From NCBI GenBank assembly GCA_964036315.1, contig OZ038482.1, positions 9,027,520-9,091,519 on the forward strand: a DNA stretch of 64,000 bases, written 5' to 3'. The stretch is from Acanthosepion esculentum (Eukaryota > Mollusca > Cephalopoda > Sepiida > Sepiidae). Shown piece after piece: positions 13,771-24,240 of this stretch (position 1 is the first letter of the stretch; the number at the start of each line of letters is the position of its first letter). The notes under the pieces are model-generated. The model was not told the DNA's origin and did no database searches. It saw only the letters and a program-made list of their open reading frames with translations. The translations under genes and the position numbers were made by a program.

Positions 13771-13816
13771 ATTTTGTAACACTGGTTTTCACGCTTTTGC
13801 AATCATCAGACAAAGT
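13771..13816 (-). ncRNA. Hammerhead-ribozyme-like motif, degraded copy
   Basis: Minus strand: a stem I strand ending TTTGT, the core CTGATGA, stem II TTGC-AAAA-GCGT, the core GAAA, and a stem I partner ACAAA after GTT. Stem III is disturbed by an extra A after GAAA, so the fold is weaker than its plus-strand neighbour. It forms the left arm of a near-palindrome centred near 13813. Confidence 0.5.
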
Positions 13817-13859
13817 TTGTCTGATGATCGCAAAAGTGTGAAACCTTGGGTTACAAACT
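13814..13859 (+). ncRNA. Hammerhead ribozyme motif, type I layout
   Basis: Elements in order: stem I strand AGTTTGT (13814-13820), core CTGATGA (13821-13827), stem II TCGC-AAAA-GTGT (13828-13839), core GAAA (13840-13843), stem III of three pairs (A-U, C-G, C-G) around loop TTG, cleavage triplet GTT ending at 13852, then ACAAACT (13853-13859), which pairs all seven bases with the first strand. All invariant core bases are present. Stem II is short and has a U-U at its base and one G-U pair. Hammerheads with a minimal stem III are known from PLEs and animal retrozymes. Activity is not shown. Confidence 0.72.
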
Positions 13860-13875
13860 AATATCCATGCAACTA

Positions 13876-13899
13876 CATATATATATATATATATATATA
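13876..13899. repeat. (TA)n microsatellite, right border of hammerhead palindrome
   Basis: About 12 TA units directly after the hammerhead arm. Confidence 0.93.
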
Positions 13900-13909
13900 A
13901 AATAAAGTT

Positions 13910-16404
13910 AATGGTCAGAGTTGAATTAGACCAGGAAACAGTAGTATTAAAAAAGTGCGCAATATGCATATGAAAAAGATAAAAATTTAACATGTAGCGC
14001 ATTTAAATACAGAAAATTAGGAGATCAGCCGATTCCATTCCGTTGATTTCAACCTTACAGCATCTTCAGGCAATTTCAATGAATTGATTTACTAATGCTT
14101 TATTTTTTTTAAATAAAAAAATTTGTGAACGCTACTTTTTATTTTATTTTTTAAAATATTGTTCATAAATTTTTATTTAGAAAAATAATAAGCTAAGTAA
14201 CAATATTCATCTTTATTGGATTACGAAAGCATTACCAGTGCCAATTCCATTTCAGGCTGTTAAGTATTCTGGATAAATTGCTTAAACCACCAGTATAAAG
14301 TACCATTAAATATTTCCTCCTCCTACTTCAGATACACAACAATAATAATAGCTCCTTCTAAAAAGAACCACCATTTTATTGTATGAATATGGTTATAATG
14401 AAGTGAATTTTAGTTGATAAAGAAATACTTAAATGGAACTAAAAAAAGAGAGAGTGAGAGATAAATGAAAGTGAAAAAATAATGATTTGGATTTGTTCTT
14501 ATAATTCTATACCAAAGCCTCCTTGCAAAGTTTTACTAGAGAGAGGCAAATAAAAAATCCATTTGTTTGTTGCTTCTTTTACACATAAAACATACTTTAA
14601 AACACTAACACGAGACTATCTTACTGATTCAAAATAAATGAAAAGAAACCTGTCATCTTTGACCGTCTTTATTTCTTTGATCATTTTGCATTTTACCATT
14701 TATATCTGTTATTCCAACATTAAAATACTCAACAAATATATTTGTAAATAACTCCATCCTTCCTCCATTGCTTGACATAGTTTTTCCTTTTGCATTGATT
14801 ATATTCCCTTGTTTGGAATAAGTCTGGAAAGTTCAAAGTTCATCATGCCTTACAAATTTATTCATCATTTTCATGTAACAACTGCCAGCAATTTGGATCA
14901 TAAGAACAGGCTTCATTCTCTTCTCCAGCCACCATTGTTCTATTCATCAAGTAAAAACATTTGTTTCCTCATCGCATACAGTATTTAGAAATGAGATGAC
15001 AAGTTGGTTGATGAGGCTGTGTGGGTGGGTAATTAACCAAACACACACATACACACAATAATGGGAGTATTGCACAACATTAACAATAGATTAGAAGAAT
15101 ATACAAGTGAATAGGCCAAGAGCAATAAATTCCAGCAGAGATGTATATTTCTAGTATTGAATTATTAGACTTGAGTAGGTCACCTGACTAGAGAAGAACC
15201 AATCAGAAAATAGCATTGAACAAGAAAAGCCAAGAGGAGGAAGCAGCAGACGGTTTGTATAAAAAAATAAAGCGTGTAGGTTGCTTATTTCTTTGAAAGG
15301 GCACAAGAGTGAATAATAAAATGGACACCAGAAGATATATGGCAGAAATCCACCCACTGACCAATCAAATATGGAAAAGGAATGATGTAAATGTAACAAT
15401 GAATAGGTGGATACCTGACAGATTTTCTAAGTGTATTAATAAAAGTCTCTGTCCAACTGATAGCAATAATAAATAACAATTCAGAATAAATTTCAGCAGG
15501 GGTTAAACATACAATAAATTCTTGTTGTTTTTAATTCAGTAAAGAATTTGTTTCTTTTTTTCTCTGAAGTCATGATGTTATCATGTAGTGCTAAGCCCAA
15601 AGAAATGAGACACCTTGTTCAATAATGAAAACAAATTTTTAAAAATTACACACAAGTTGATCAAATCAAAATCTTTCTTTGCCAGTTTAATAGAAACCAG
15701 TCAACTTGCAGTCCTCGTTCCTACAAACTGTGAAAAAATACACAAGGCAAATAGAGAAGTTTACTAAAAGAAAAACTATAGTGTTTAATATAAGCTACTA
15801 TAAAAGGTTATTTTTTGTGTATTTTGTAAGCAGACAGAAACGTTTTATATGCAAATCTTCACTGAAAAGAATTACATTCCCTGCTTCAAAGAAAGGAATG
15901 AATACTAAATGATATAAACCAATGTCAAACTGAGGTCCAAGAAAAACCAGTTTACCTCATAAGTTAACAATCAAAAAGAAATACATGTAAAAAATAAATA
16001 AAAATGATCTGCTTCCAATCATTTTTTTCAATAAACATCTCTAATGCATTAGTATCTACCTACCTTCTTACATAAGATTTTCATTATGCTAATAATAAAA
16101 AAAAGTAAAACACACTAATAAAACTTTACCCCCTTTAAAAAACCAAGAGGGTAAAGGAGTAATAAAACTCAAGACAGCAATTTTAAGTCTTTCTTTAATC
16201 TCCTTCCCTTTCCCCTTTGCCTTCCAGCCACTTCACTTTTTATTTCATTTTTTTTCTCCAGCTTTCTTAAATTCTTACTTCTCCCACCCTCTTCCTCTTC
16301 TCTCTTGCTTTTTTCCAAGCCTGTTGTAGTGTGCAAATGAATAGAAAGAGGCAGTTGATGAGATGGTGGTGAACAAATTCTGAATTTTTAAATCTTTTCT
16401 TAGT
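13910..16404. other. AT-rich sequence without recognised gene
   Basis: No domain, RNA gene or well-defined mobile element was recognised. A short self-complementary AT-rich stretch occurs around 14095-14185 (AAATAAAAAAATTTGTGAAC versus TGTTCATAAATTTTTATTT). Confidence 0.45.
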
Positions 16405-16432
16405 TAAGCTGAGAACTTTTCAGCACTCCCTA
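16405..16432. repeat. Solitary mariner-type terminus
   Basis: AGCTGAGAACTTTTCAGCAC is the reverse complement of the terminal motif of the element at 5346-5477. No partner end was found. Confidence 0.35.
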
Positions 16433-16734
16433 ATATCTATATATAAATAATCCTGCTATTTTTTATGAATATGATGCTAGTTTTAGTGATATTCTAAAAA
16501 AAAAAAATTGAAGACAGTAAATGGTGCCATTTGTAGAAGAGAAATCGGCAACCATAATTCCTTGAAACCCAAGTGATCACCGTGACACAGATCTTTATAG
16601 ATTATCAAACAACATATTTCATAGGAAAACATCTCACAGATGGACAAAAAGAAAAACCTAATTGAAGGCTGGATTATTGGAAGACTAACAAAAGCAGGAC
16701 AAAACCTATTACAATAATCATAGAGTTTTGGTAC

Positions 16735-16955
16735 AAATAAATTTCTTCAATATTCCTAATAAAAAAAACAAAAAAAAACAATATATTGTTGCTTGAAACT
16801 GCAGAACATAAAATCTGCCAGGATTTTATATAAAGACATTTTGAAAGTAATTTGTCTTTTCACAGAAGTAAAAAACATACATTTATTTAGATTCCAGTTA
16901 ATATAACAAATTTTTCATTTAATTCTAAGTTTAGATTTACTGGAACATTTTATTA
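16735..16955 (+). repeat. Long inverted-repeat arm, left (pairs with 18895-19115)
   Basis: About 220 bp, from near TTCTTCAATATTCCTAATAA to the AGATTTACTGGAACATTT end, recur in reverse complement at 18895-19115 at high identity. The left arm has a small extra segment near 16880. The arms bracket a PLE RT/endonuclease remnant. Penelope-type elements are known to carry terminal repeats in direct or inverted arrangement, so a PLE origin is attractive but inferred. Confidence 0.85.
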
Positions 16956-17289
16956 TGCAAAAGTTGAAACTAAAGATATAAAAAATGAGTTAATTGAAAA
17001 TTAAAGTTTTTAAGGGCCTACTTGATTGAGTAATTGATAATAGGCATTTCATTAATTGAAATTAGTTTTATTATATTCTTTCCATTTGAACTAAGAAACT
17101 CATCTTGGTTTTTATATTTACAGCATTGTGGCTGTCACACCCTTTGGCCTCCTTCAAGTCTCTGTAATCATGCTTGGTAACCTTCTCAGAATTTTGAAAT
17201 GAACCCTTTTTTCAATTCATGTAATACCAAACATATACATAGAACACTTTGAGAAAATGACTATAGAAACATCACCACTAAAATCAACT

Positions 17290-18065
17290 AGGTGGCTTAG
17301 CTTACATAGATGACACTTTCATATTCTGGCCCTATTAGAAAGATGTAAAAATACTCTTGGACTAAATGAACTCAAAAAAACCTTTAAGAAACTGAAGATC
17401 AATTGGACTTACTGGATGAACTCATACAAAGTAGGAGTTCAAAACATCTGTATATTGTAAGCCAACATTCATTAAACAATACCTGAACTGCAATTTCGAC
17501 CATCTATACAGAGTCAAGAAAGGGATTGTCCACTGCCTATAACGCCAGAACAAACTTATAAGTAGTGACCTCGGTACATAGCAACAGGAGATTTTCAGTA
17601 TTAGAAAAAGAACATTCAAATTAACAACTACTCTGTAAGCATAACATTAGCTTTTATGAGCAGAGGGAGAAAACAATCTGCCACAGCCTGGCTACCATAA
17701 CTAAGGGGTACATCTGAGGAGATTCAGAGGATCTACAGTTCATATATGTCATCAAAAATAGTTCAGCCCTTTGGAGATATCTCTCCTGAACCAAAAACTG
17801 ATGTATTCCATCTTATACAGTTGTAGCAAAGAATACAAGGAAAAGACCAGTTGCTTCTAAAAATGAAGGGTGAAGGAATTTTGAAAGGCTATTATATGGA
17901 GAAAGTCATTGAAATCAAGCATAGTTGAACATATCTAGAGAGATAAGGGTGGCCATCTATCTTAGTGGGATGCAATGATTGAAAGAATTAGCATACATGT
18001 GAAGCACTGATAACTTCCTCAGTAGATCTAGCATAAAGAGGTTTTGGTTAAGAAAGAAAGGAAGG
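17290..18065 (+). pseudogene. Penelope-like element RT plus GIY-YIG endonuclease remnant
   Basis: Plus-strand conceptual translation, with many stops, begins YIDDTFIFW (RT motif C near 17307). It continues with FKTSVYCKPTFIKQYLN, VKKGIVHCL and, further on, YSILYSCSKEYKEKT and SLKSSIVEHI. In intact PLEs these correspond to the RT palm YxDDT motif, the FRTSVYRKPTFT-type segment, the VYSIPCSCGKVYxGET-type GIY-YIG start and the EHI helix. The coding region is therefore PLE from RT motif C to the endonuclease. It is badly mutated and cannot encode a protein. Confidence 0.85.
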
Positions 18066-18134
18066 AAAGTCATACAATTCCACCACCTGAGTACAGACAT
18101 TATATTTAAGTCTCCAAAATTACATCATTGGACT

Positions 18135-18215
18135 GTCCAAGAGACACATGGTCTAGTGCAATAAAGCATTGGTTAAAATATATCTAGTTCCTTGGCAGCT
18201 GTGAGTTCAATCACC
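18135..18215 (+). mobile_element. tRNA-headed SINE remnant
   Basis: TGGTCTAGTG at about 18149 resembles an A box, and GTGAGTTCAATCACC at about 18204-18218 resembles a B box. No tail or duplication was found. Only the promoter head is recognisable. Confidence 0.4.
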
Positions 18216-18894
18216 AATTCAGATAATGCAGAAAAAAAACATATACTATTGTTCAGTAAAAGAAACAGGTAAAAGGTGAATAATAAAGTCATATCAAATG
18301 AGAACAATCTGTAGATTGAATAAAGAGTTCAGCTGAAAAGGTTACTGGGTACAGTAACAGATACCTGAAGAAGGCTTGAAAGTATAATAAATCATTATCT
18401 AAAAAATTATTTATTATTTTTCTGTGTGCTTCTTTGTCCCTCATTTCTTTCATACTAAAACAAACTGATAAATAAAATCAAGTGAATTCCAGATATAAGC
18501 AGGGGTATCCACTAGGCCAACATTCTACTACTTGATACTACACTGATCCTAGATAGGGAGTCAGAAAGCACAACACTTTTATCCTATGGACACCAACACT
18601 ATGAATGCAAAACAAAGTAGAGTTTGAAATGTCTTAGTTATAAGAACTCTAAGATATATTCAATTTTCTATTTTGACTTCAATCTGGTTTCTGGATATTT
18701 TCAGCTCACATCTACCTTTCACAATCTATGAACAAAGTTTTTTAAAAATTCTTTTGATAGTGCCCAGCAATGTTTCATCTAGTTTGAGCTGACAAGATTT
18801 TGAAGAAAGTAACTTCTAATTTCTAGTTTGATATTTGACAGCCATTTTTAGAATAGAAATAATCAAATTACTCAAAAACCAAGTGAAATGTTGC

Positions 18895-19115
18895 ATTGTA
18901 CTGTAAATGTTCCAGTAAATCTAAACTTAGAATTAAATGAAAAATTTGTTATATTAACTGGAATCTGTTTTTACCTCTGTGAAAAGACAAATTACTTTCA
19001 AAATGTCTTTATATAAAATCCTGGCAGATTTTATGTTCTGAAGTTTCAACCAAAAATATATTGTTTTTTTTTCATTTTTTTTTATTAGGAATATTGAGGA
19101 AATTTATACAATATA
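18895..19115 (-). repeat. Long inverted-repeat arm, right (pairs with 16735-16955)
   Basis: Reverse-complement copy of the left arm, about 1.9 kb away, with few differences besides a short deletion near 18967. The high arm identity contrasts with the strongly decayed PLE between them. Confidence 0.85.
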
Positions 19116-19417
19116 CGTATACAAAATGATCAGCTATCCCTGAATATGTAGCTAAAAAAATAAACTAAAAGTTGAATAATTATGGTCTATAACTCACCAA
19201 GAGGGTCTACTATGCAATTGATATAAAAAAATATCACACACAAAATATATGTGTGCGTGTGTGTTAGATTTATGAAGGAAGAGAACTTGGATATTGAAGA
19301 TAAAAGTGTTTGTGAAGCAGTCACCATGAGTTTTCATTGCTATGTCCACACTGTCTATCTCTACATATATACACATACCATCGCATTTTATATACATTGA
19401 TCACTGATATTCATAAA

Positions 19418-19725
19418 TTATGTTGTTATATTCCGTGCTAATAGGAATATATACTTGAACAACACTGTGGATAAATAAGTAAAGGTTTATTGTAGAAACC
19501 AGTACAATAAGAACTAAGGTAAGGGTTATGCGCATGATCGCTGCAAGTCAATCCAGTAGTCAGTGCTGCTATTAGAAGGTCGGTACTTCTCACATAAGTC
19601 TGAGTCATACTCAACAGATCCCAGCTCGACTCCTGTAGTCTGTTGCCCTACGAATACTTATAGGTAGTTACTACCTATAGTGTAGTCACTCATGGGGGTG
19701 GGGGACCAGGTTATTCCATTACATC
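19418..19725 (-). mobile_element. Candidate solo LTR
   Basis: The segment starts TGTTATATTCC and ends TTATTCCATTACA, i.e. TG...CA. It is locally richer in GC than its surroundings and contains, on the minus strand, an AATAAACC stretch that could serve in 3' processing. The layout resembles the gypsy LTRs at 43.95 and 51.16 kb without sequence identity. No target duplication was confirmed, so the call is tentative. Confidence 0.38.
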
Positions 19726-20330
19726 AGTTGTCTAATAAGATATCTTTTTTTAAATAAAGGAAAGATTGATCTGAAACAAGAAATGGGTTTTATCTTTCAA
19801 AACTAGTTTTTCTTCAAGTAGGATGAATCGATTACTTGACCTGGAGAGAGTATATTTTTATGGCTCTAATATACTTATATTTAAGCAATAGAGCAGAAGG
19901 AGAATTGGTTTACAAAGACTGCAGGCATGATAATATAAACCTGATATTACCAATGAAGTAGTCATAAGTTGTGTCTTTTCATGCACAAGCAATGTATGAT
20001 CTTCTGTGGTAAGACAGACATGAAACTCAGAAGAGGACATTGTTAAAAAGTCTATTTTAACAAGATCAACAAGTTTAGAAAAAATAAAAAAGGAGAGTAA
20101 ATATTTTAGTTTATTTTTAAACTATAACCTCAGCTACAAATCATGAGCAGTAATGGAAAACTGTCCAATTCAGTTGGCAGAGATAAGAAAAACCACAACT
20201 TGGTTTATGTATATTAGGTTCAAACACAATTAGGATAAGCGTAATACAACTGAAATCATTTCTTTCTTTCCTTCCACTGACAGAATTTGCTATATAAGTA
20301 AATATTAGAATGAATGTAAATTTTAAGGTA

Positions 20331-20399
20331 TTTGTCTAATAAATCCTACCTGAGATATCATGGATTACACAATATTGCAGGTAGGATATATTAGACAAA
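20331..20399. repeat. Compact 22-bp-stem hairpin
   Basis: TTTGTCTAATAAATCCTACC (20331-20350) continues for two more bases and pairs with 20378-20399 with a single mismatch over 22 positions, leaving a 25-base loop. The dimensions fit either a tiny MITE or a microRNA-like precursor. There is no independent evidence of expression. Confidence 0.6.
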
Positions 20400-20707
20400 G
20401 TTTTTACCTGACTTCCAATACAAAAGATTTGACATAATGAAAGTTACATTCCTATAGATAAATTTAAAAAAAAACAATTCAGAAATCAATATATTTGAGT
20501 TTTTGGACAAATATCTTAATTTTCAGTTGTCTGGCACAATATCTTGGATGGTTAATTTTCTGGCCATCATAAGGTGAATGTCGTTATTGTTTCAATCTGT
20601 CTTTACTCGTTAGATAGATTTTTATCTATAAAATAATCTTACTAAAACAGAAATACAAGGCACCAAACTAAAATTAACTTATTAAATAATTATTCATAAA
20701 GAAGACT

Positions 20708-20914
20708 TTAACCCTTTGAGCCCTGGCCACCGTTTTACCACTAGTAGAGAAAAATGACTTAATGCCCAGTTACCAGTTGAATGGTGGGTAAAAAACTTGT
20801 AATTATTTGTATATCTACCGTGAAAAATTACATACCAGTTATTTGCAAATTTTAACTCAGGAGCTCAGGCAGAAGGGTTAAAATTGTTCAGGAACACAAG
20901 GCTCAAAGGGTTAA
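20708..20914. mobile_element. piggyBac-type MITE with TTAA duplication
   Basis: TTAA at 20708-20711 and 20911-20914 flank an element whose ends are CCCTTTGAGCC and GGCTCAAAGGG, a perfect 11-bp terminal inverted repeat starting with CCC. TTAA duplication plus CCY ends define piggyBac-superfamily insertions. The 199-bp interior is non-coding, so it is a non-autonomous copy. Confidence 0.85.
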
Positions 20915-23188
20915 GAGATCAAAATGAAATTCTTAAATGGTTGAAATTCTTGATAAAGAATTAACAGGTTCTCTTGCTATTCAAATAGAGTTGACTGTTT
21001 TAAATATTTTACTAAAATTAATCTAAAATAATCATTTTTTATTGTAAAATGTTGATCAAAATAGTTTCCAATGACTAATGAATTTTATTTCCTCAGTGAA
21101 AAAAGACACCAGTTCTTATCAAACAGGTGATTCCATAAGATAGACACAACTTTGATTTCAGTCTTGTAAAATTTTCAATTTATACTTTGTTATTCTTTCA
21201 GTTGAATTTTAATTTCCATTCAATTTTAGACAAGGCAGTAACAAACTAATCTTTCATTTATAAATTATTGTCTGCTTTGTAACTCATTGGACGACTTTAA
21301 GACTGGCATTATTAATGCCTCAATGGATCTCACCACTTATTTAACTTTTGATGATTTGGCCAAATTTCTAAAATTAAATTATTAACTTTTATTTACCATT
21401 ATCTATTTTCTGGTAATTTTCTGCCCATCTTTTCAAATTAATAACAAAATCTGAAAGAAAATACTAACAAAGTTAATTTTATTCTTAAAGGTTTTGCTTT
21501 TTGGAACAATTCCACTCTTTTTAAGGGCTTTTCAGAATTTTTATAATTTTCTCTATTAACCCATTCCCCCCACCCAAAAAAAACAGCTCTCCCTGTAAGA
21601 TTAAAATCACTCCATCAAACAATCTTAACAGTATATTTGCTCATTTTTAAATTTCTTTGATATATTGAATAATTTATTGGTTCCCTTACACTAATTAAGA
21701 CTCTTTAAAACAAAATAAAAGTGAATTAGACAACAACCTGTCCTTCAAAGTGAGATAATTTTACATGAAGGAAGCAAAAATCTTATATTTATATAATAGA
21801 AAGAATAACATTCATATTATCTGACGTGCAAGAATATGAGCAAATGAAAGAAGTTTTAACTTTTCTAATAGAAAAGAATGTGTAAAGTACCAATAAATAC
21901 TAAAGCTTTTATAATTTGAACCACTGGAATAAAACAGAAAAATCCACAAGTATTAACTTCAACAAATGTATTTTTGTACTGACAATCTATTTCAATGGTC
22001 AATCTCTTTCACTACTTTGTTCTGGTTACTATCAATATTTAGGACAATTGAAGAGCCAATCTACAGTGAAAATGTATTCTTAAAATTGATTTTATCAAAA
22101 ACAACATGGAAATATGATGTAGAGAGTGGGTGAGTAGGATACAAAAAGCAATTGAAATGATCAATCTACAACCCCACAATTTTGCTGAAGTCCAAACATT
22201 TTTTAAAGAAGATTATTCTATTTAGAAACAGAACTATTTAAGTTGATATTAATAACCAATCAGTTTTTTTCAGCATATGATTTTTGGTATGTATTGACAC
22301 TAAATAGCCAAAATAGATTCTTTTTACAACTATTCATTGCAAGGCTGTTCAAATTTATCAAACAAGCATAAAATGTCCACAGCAAATGTTCAAATCTCAC
22401 TAGATCTCGTTTCCTCTTTCAATCACATAATTATCTGAAAAAAAATTCTACAAGCCAAAAAAGGAATGAAACTTTTAAATATATATTATTTAATTTTTAT
22501 TTATGATGGTAAACCATTTTGGATTGTGCTAATTGCATTAGAAATTCTGTTTTGAAGCCATTTACTTAGAAGACTTGTAAATGCTGTATCTAAAGTCTTG
22601 AGTAAGTGTCATTCAACAGTATCATACACACAATATTCCAAGAAAATGATAAAATTAAATAATTATTCTGTTAATTAAAAAAACCATCATTTATGAGAAT
22701 GATTTGTAATAAGAAATTTATTTTATGTAATATTTTTTAATTTTCTGACTTGATGCTTCATCAGATGACATTTATCATTCACTCTTTACAAATGATCACC
22801 TGTAAACAAAAGGTCACACTACACAGAAAAGAGAACAGATTGTGTGGAATTTTACAAAAACAAAAAATAATAAAAGATAATAGATTAAATTTTAAATGCT
22901 AAAGCAATTTCCTTACACAAATGAAGCAAGGCATTTGTAATATCTTGAAAGAGAAATCAAATCCTACACAAAGTTAATGACAAGTTTAAAAACAAATCCA
23001 AAAATGAACCACATAAATACTCCTGTATCTCTTTTTCCTTTTAGACCAAATGTATCAGCTTGAATAACTAAATGTATAAAGCAAATGTTTTGTTAAAAAA
23101 ACCCAATAAAGTGCAGTATCAGATGAAATAAAGAGATTTATTGTAAGGAAAATATCTCAAAATTTATTTATCTGGTCAAATACAAAAG

Positions 23189-23190
<2 letters not shown>
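20915..23190. other. AT-rich sequence without recognised gene
   Basis: No gene, RNA or classed element was recognised. The stretch holds only short ORFs and A/T runs. Confidence 0.45.

Positions 23191-23225
<35 letters not shown>
23191..23225. repeat. (TA)n microsatellite
   Basis: About 17 TA units; no flanking hammerhead motif was found here. Confidence 0.95.
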
Positions 23226-23231
<6 letters not shown>

Positions 23232-23429
23232 ATTCTGTTTGTAATAAAACTCTGAACAATAAAATTCTTTTCTATGTATAAAAAGAAACTAAACAACACT
23301 ATTGAAATGTGAAGACCTGAGACACATGAGGTTATAAAGTAGTTTAAGAGGACAAGTTTAAGTAAGAAAAAATAAAACTGATTTGCTACAAGTATGAAAA
23401 AAATTTTTTTAAACATTCCATATTTTTAT

Positions 23430-23735
23430 TTACACTATTTACATGTTCTCGCCTTTGTTGTTGCTAACACAATACTTGTGCCCTCAGGACTTCATCAGGT
23501 GTATATCAAATCAATCTACATTACCTAAAGGAAATTCTGAACTGAACTTATTTAATCTATGGGGGTTCTCATTTCAACACCCATGTCTAGGAATATTTAG
23601 TCTAGTTCTTATTTTTAGTACTGCTCAGTTAGTTTTTGCTTGCCTGTTTCTACTACCTGGCCCAGGGATTGAACTCACAATAACTATGTCACTAAATTCA
23701 CAAACCAACACTTTTTAAATCCATTAGGCTATTGT
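23430..23735 (-). mobile_element. tRNA-headed SINE, same family as 41575-41810
   Basis: Minus strand from about 23725: GTGACATAGTTATTGTGAG and then the B-box-like GAGTTCAATCCCTGGGCCAG, shared almost exactly with 41.6 kb. It is followed by an AACTGAGCAGTACTAAAAA body also shared with that copy. The 3' part near 23490-23440 (GTGTTAGCAACAACAAAGG) belongs to the tail family seen again at 24.05, 41.73 and 42.67 kb. Confidence 0.68.
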
Positions 23736-23739
23736 CCTG

Positions 23740-24240
23740 TAGTCTGCATGTAAATAGAAATAATGATAACTCCTCATCCCAGAAATTCAGACTGAAATTT
23801 CAATATCAAAGTTGGTAATCATTCAATTTTTGTAATGAAAAATAATGCTGTTTTCAATGAAAATTATTATGGATCAATAAATCTAGTTATCTGCTGAACT
23901 TTGATTTGAAATTATCACTATGTAAGATTTGATCTATGTGATTCATAGAGAGAAGGATTCGGTTAATAGGTGCACTGACGAAGAAGGAGATTATGTTGAA
24001 AAATACATGTTATTATATAAATAAACGCTAATTTATTATTTACATTCGGACTATTGTTCTCATTTTTGTTGCTATCACAACGTTTTGGTCGCCGTTCTCT
24101 CCAGCCTTCGGGCGCTTATCAATCCGGATAAAAGGCTGGAGGGGGACAAGGTCCGAAACAACAAAGAGGAGGATAATAATCTGAGCGTAATTGTAAATTA
24201 TAACTCTTGATCCCAAAAATTCAGACAGTATGAGTAAAGA
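23740..24240. repeat. Interspersed repeat tail copies
   Basis: At 23740-23800 and 24165-24235 the sequence carries a shared block ending in ATCCCARAAATTCAGAC. Related blocks lie at 41745-41815 and 42705-42750. Between them, 24098-24147 holds a CTCCAGCCTT / AAGGCTGGAG hairpin. It is probably the 3' tail of a SINE or LINE family; class not determined. Confidence 0.5.

Noticed and set aside
22750..22775. CTGATGA on the minus strand near 22760 as a hammerhead
   Set aside because: The following sequence lacks a stem II/GAAA/stem III arrangement.
23470..23500. CTGATGA on the minus strand as a hammerhead
   Set aside because: No GAAA core and no stem I partner; it belongs to a dispersed SINE tail.
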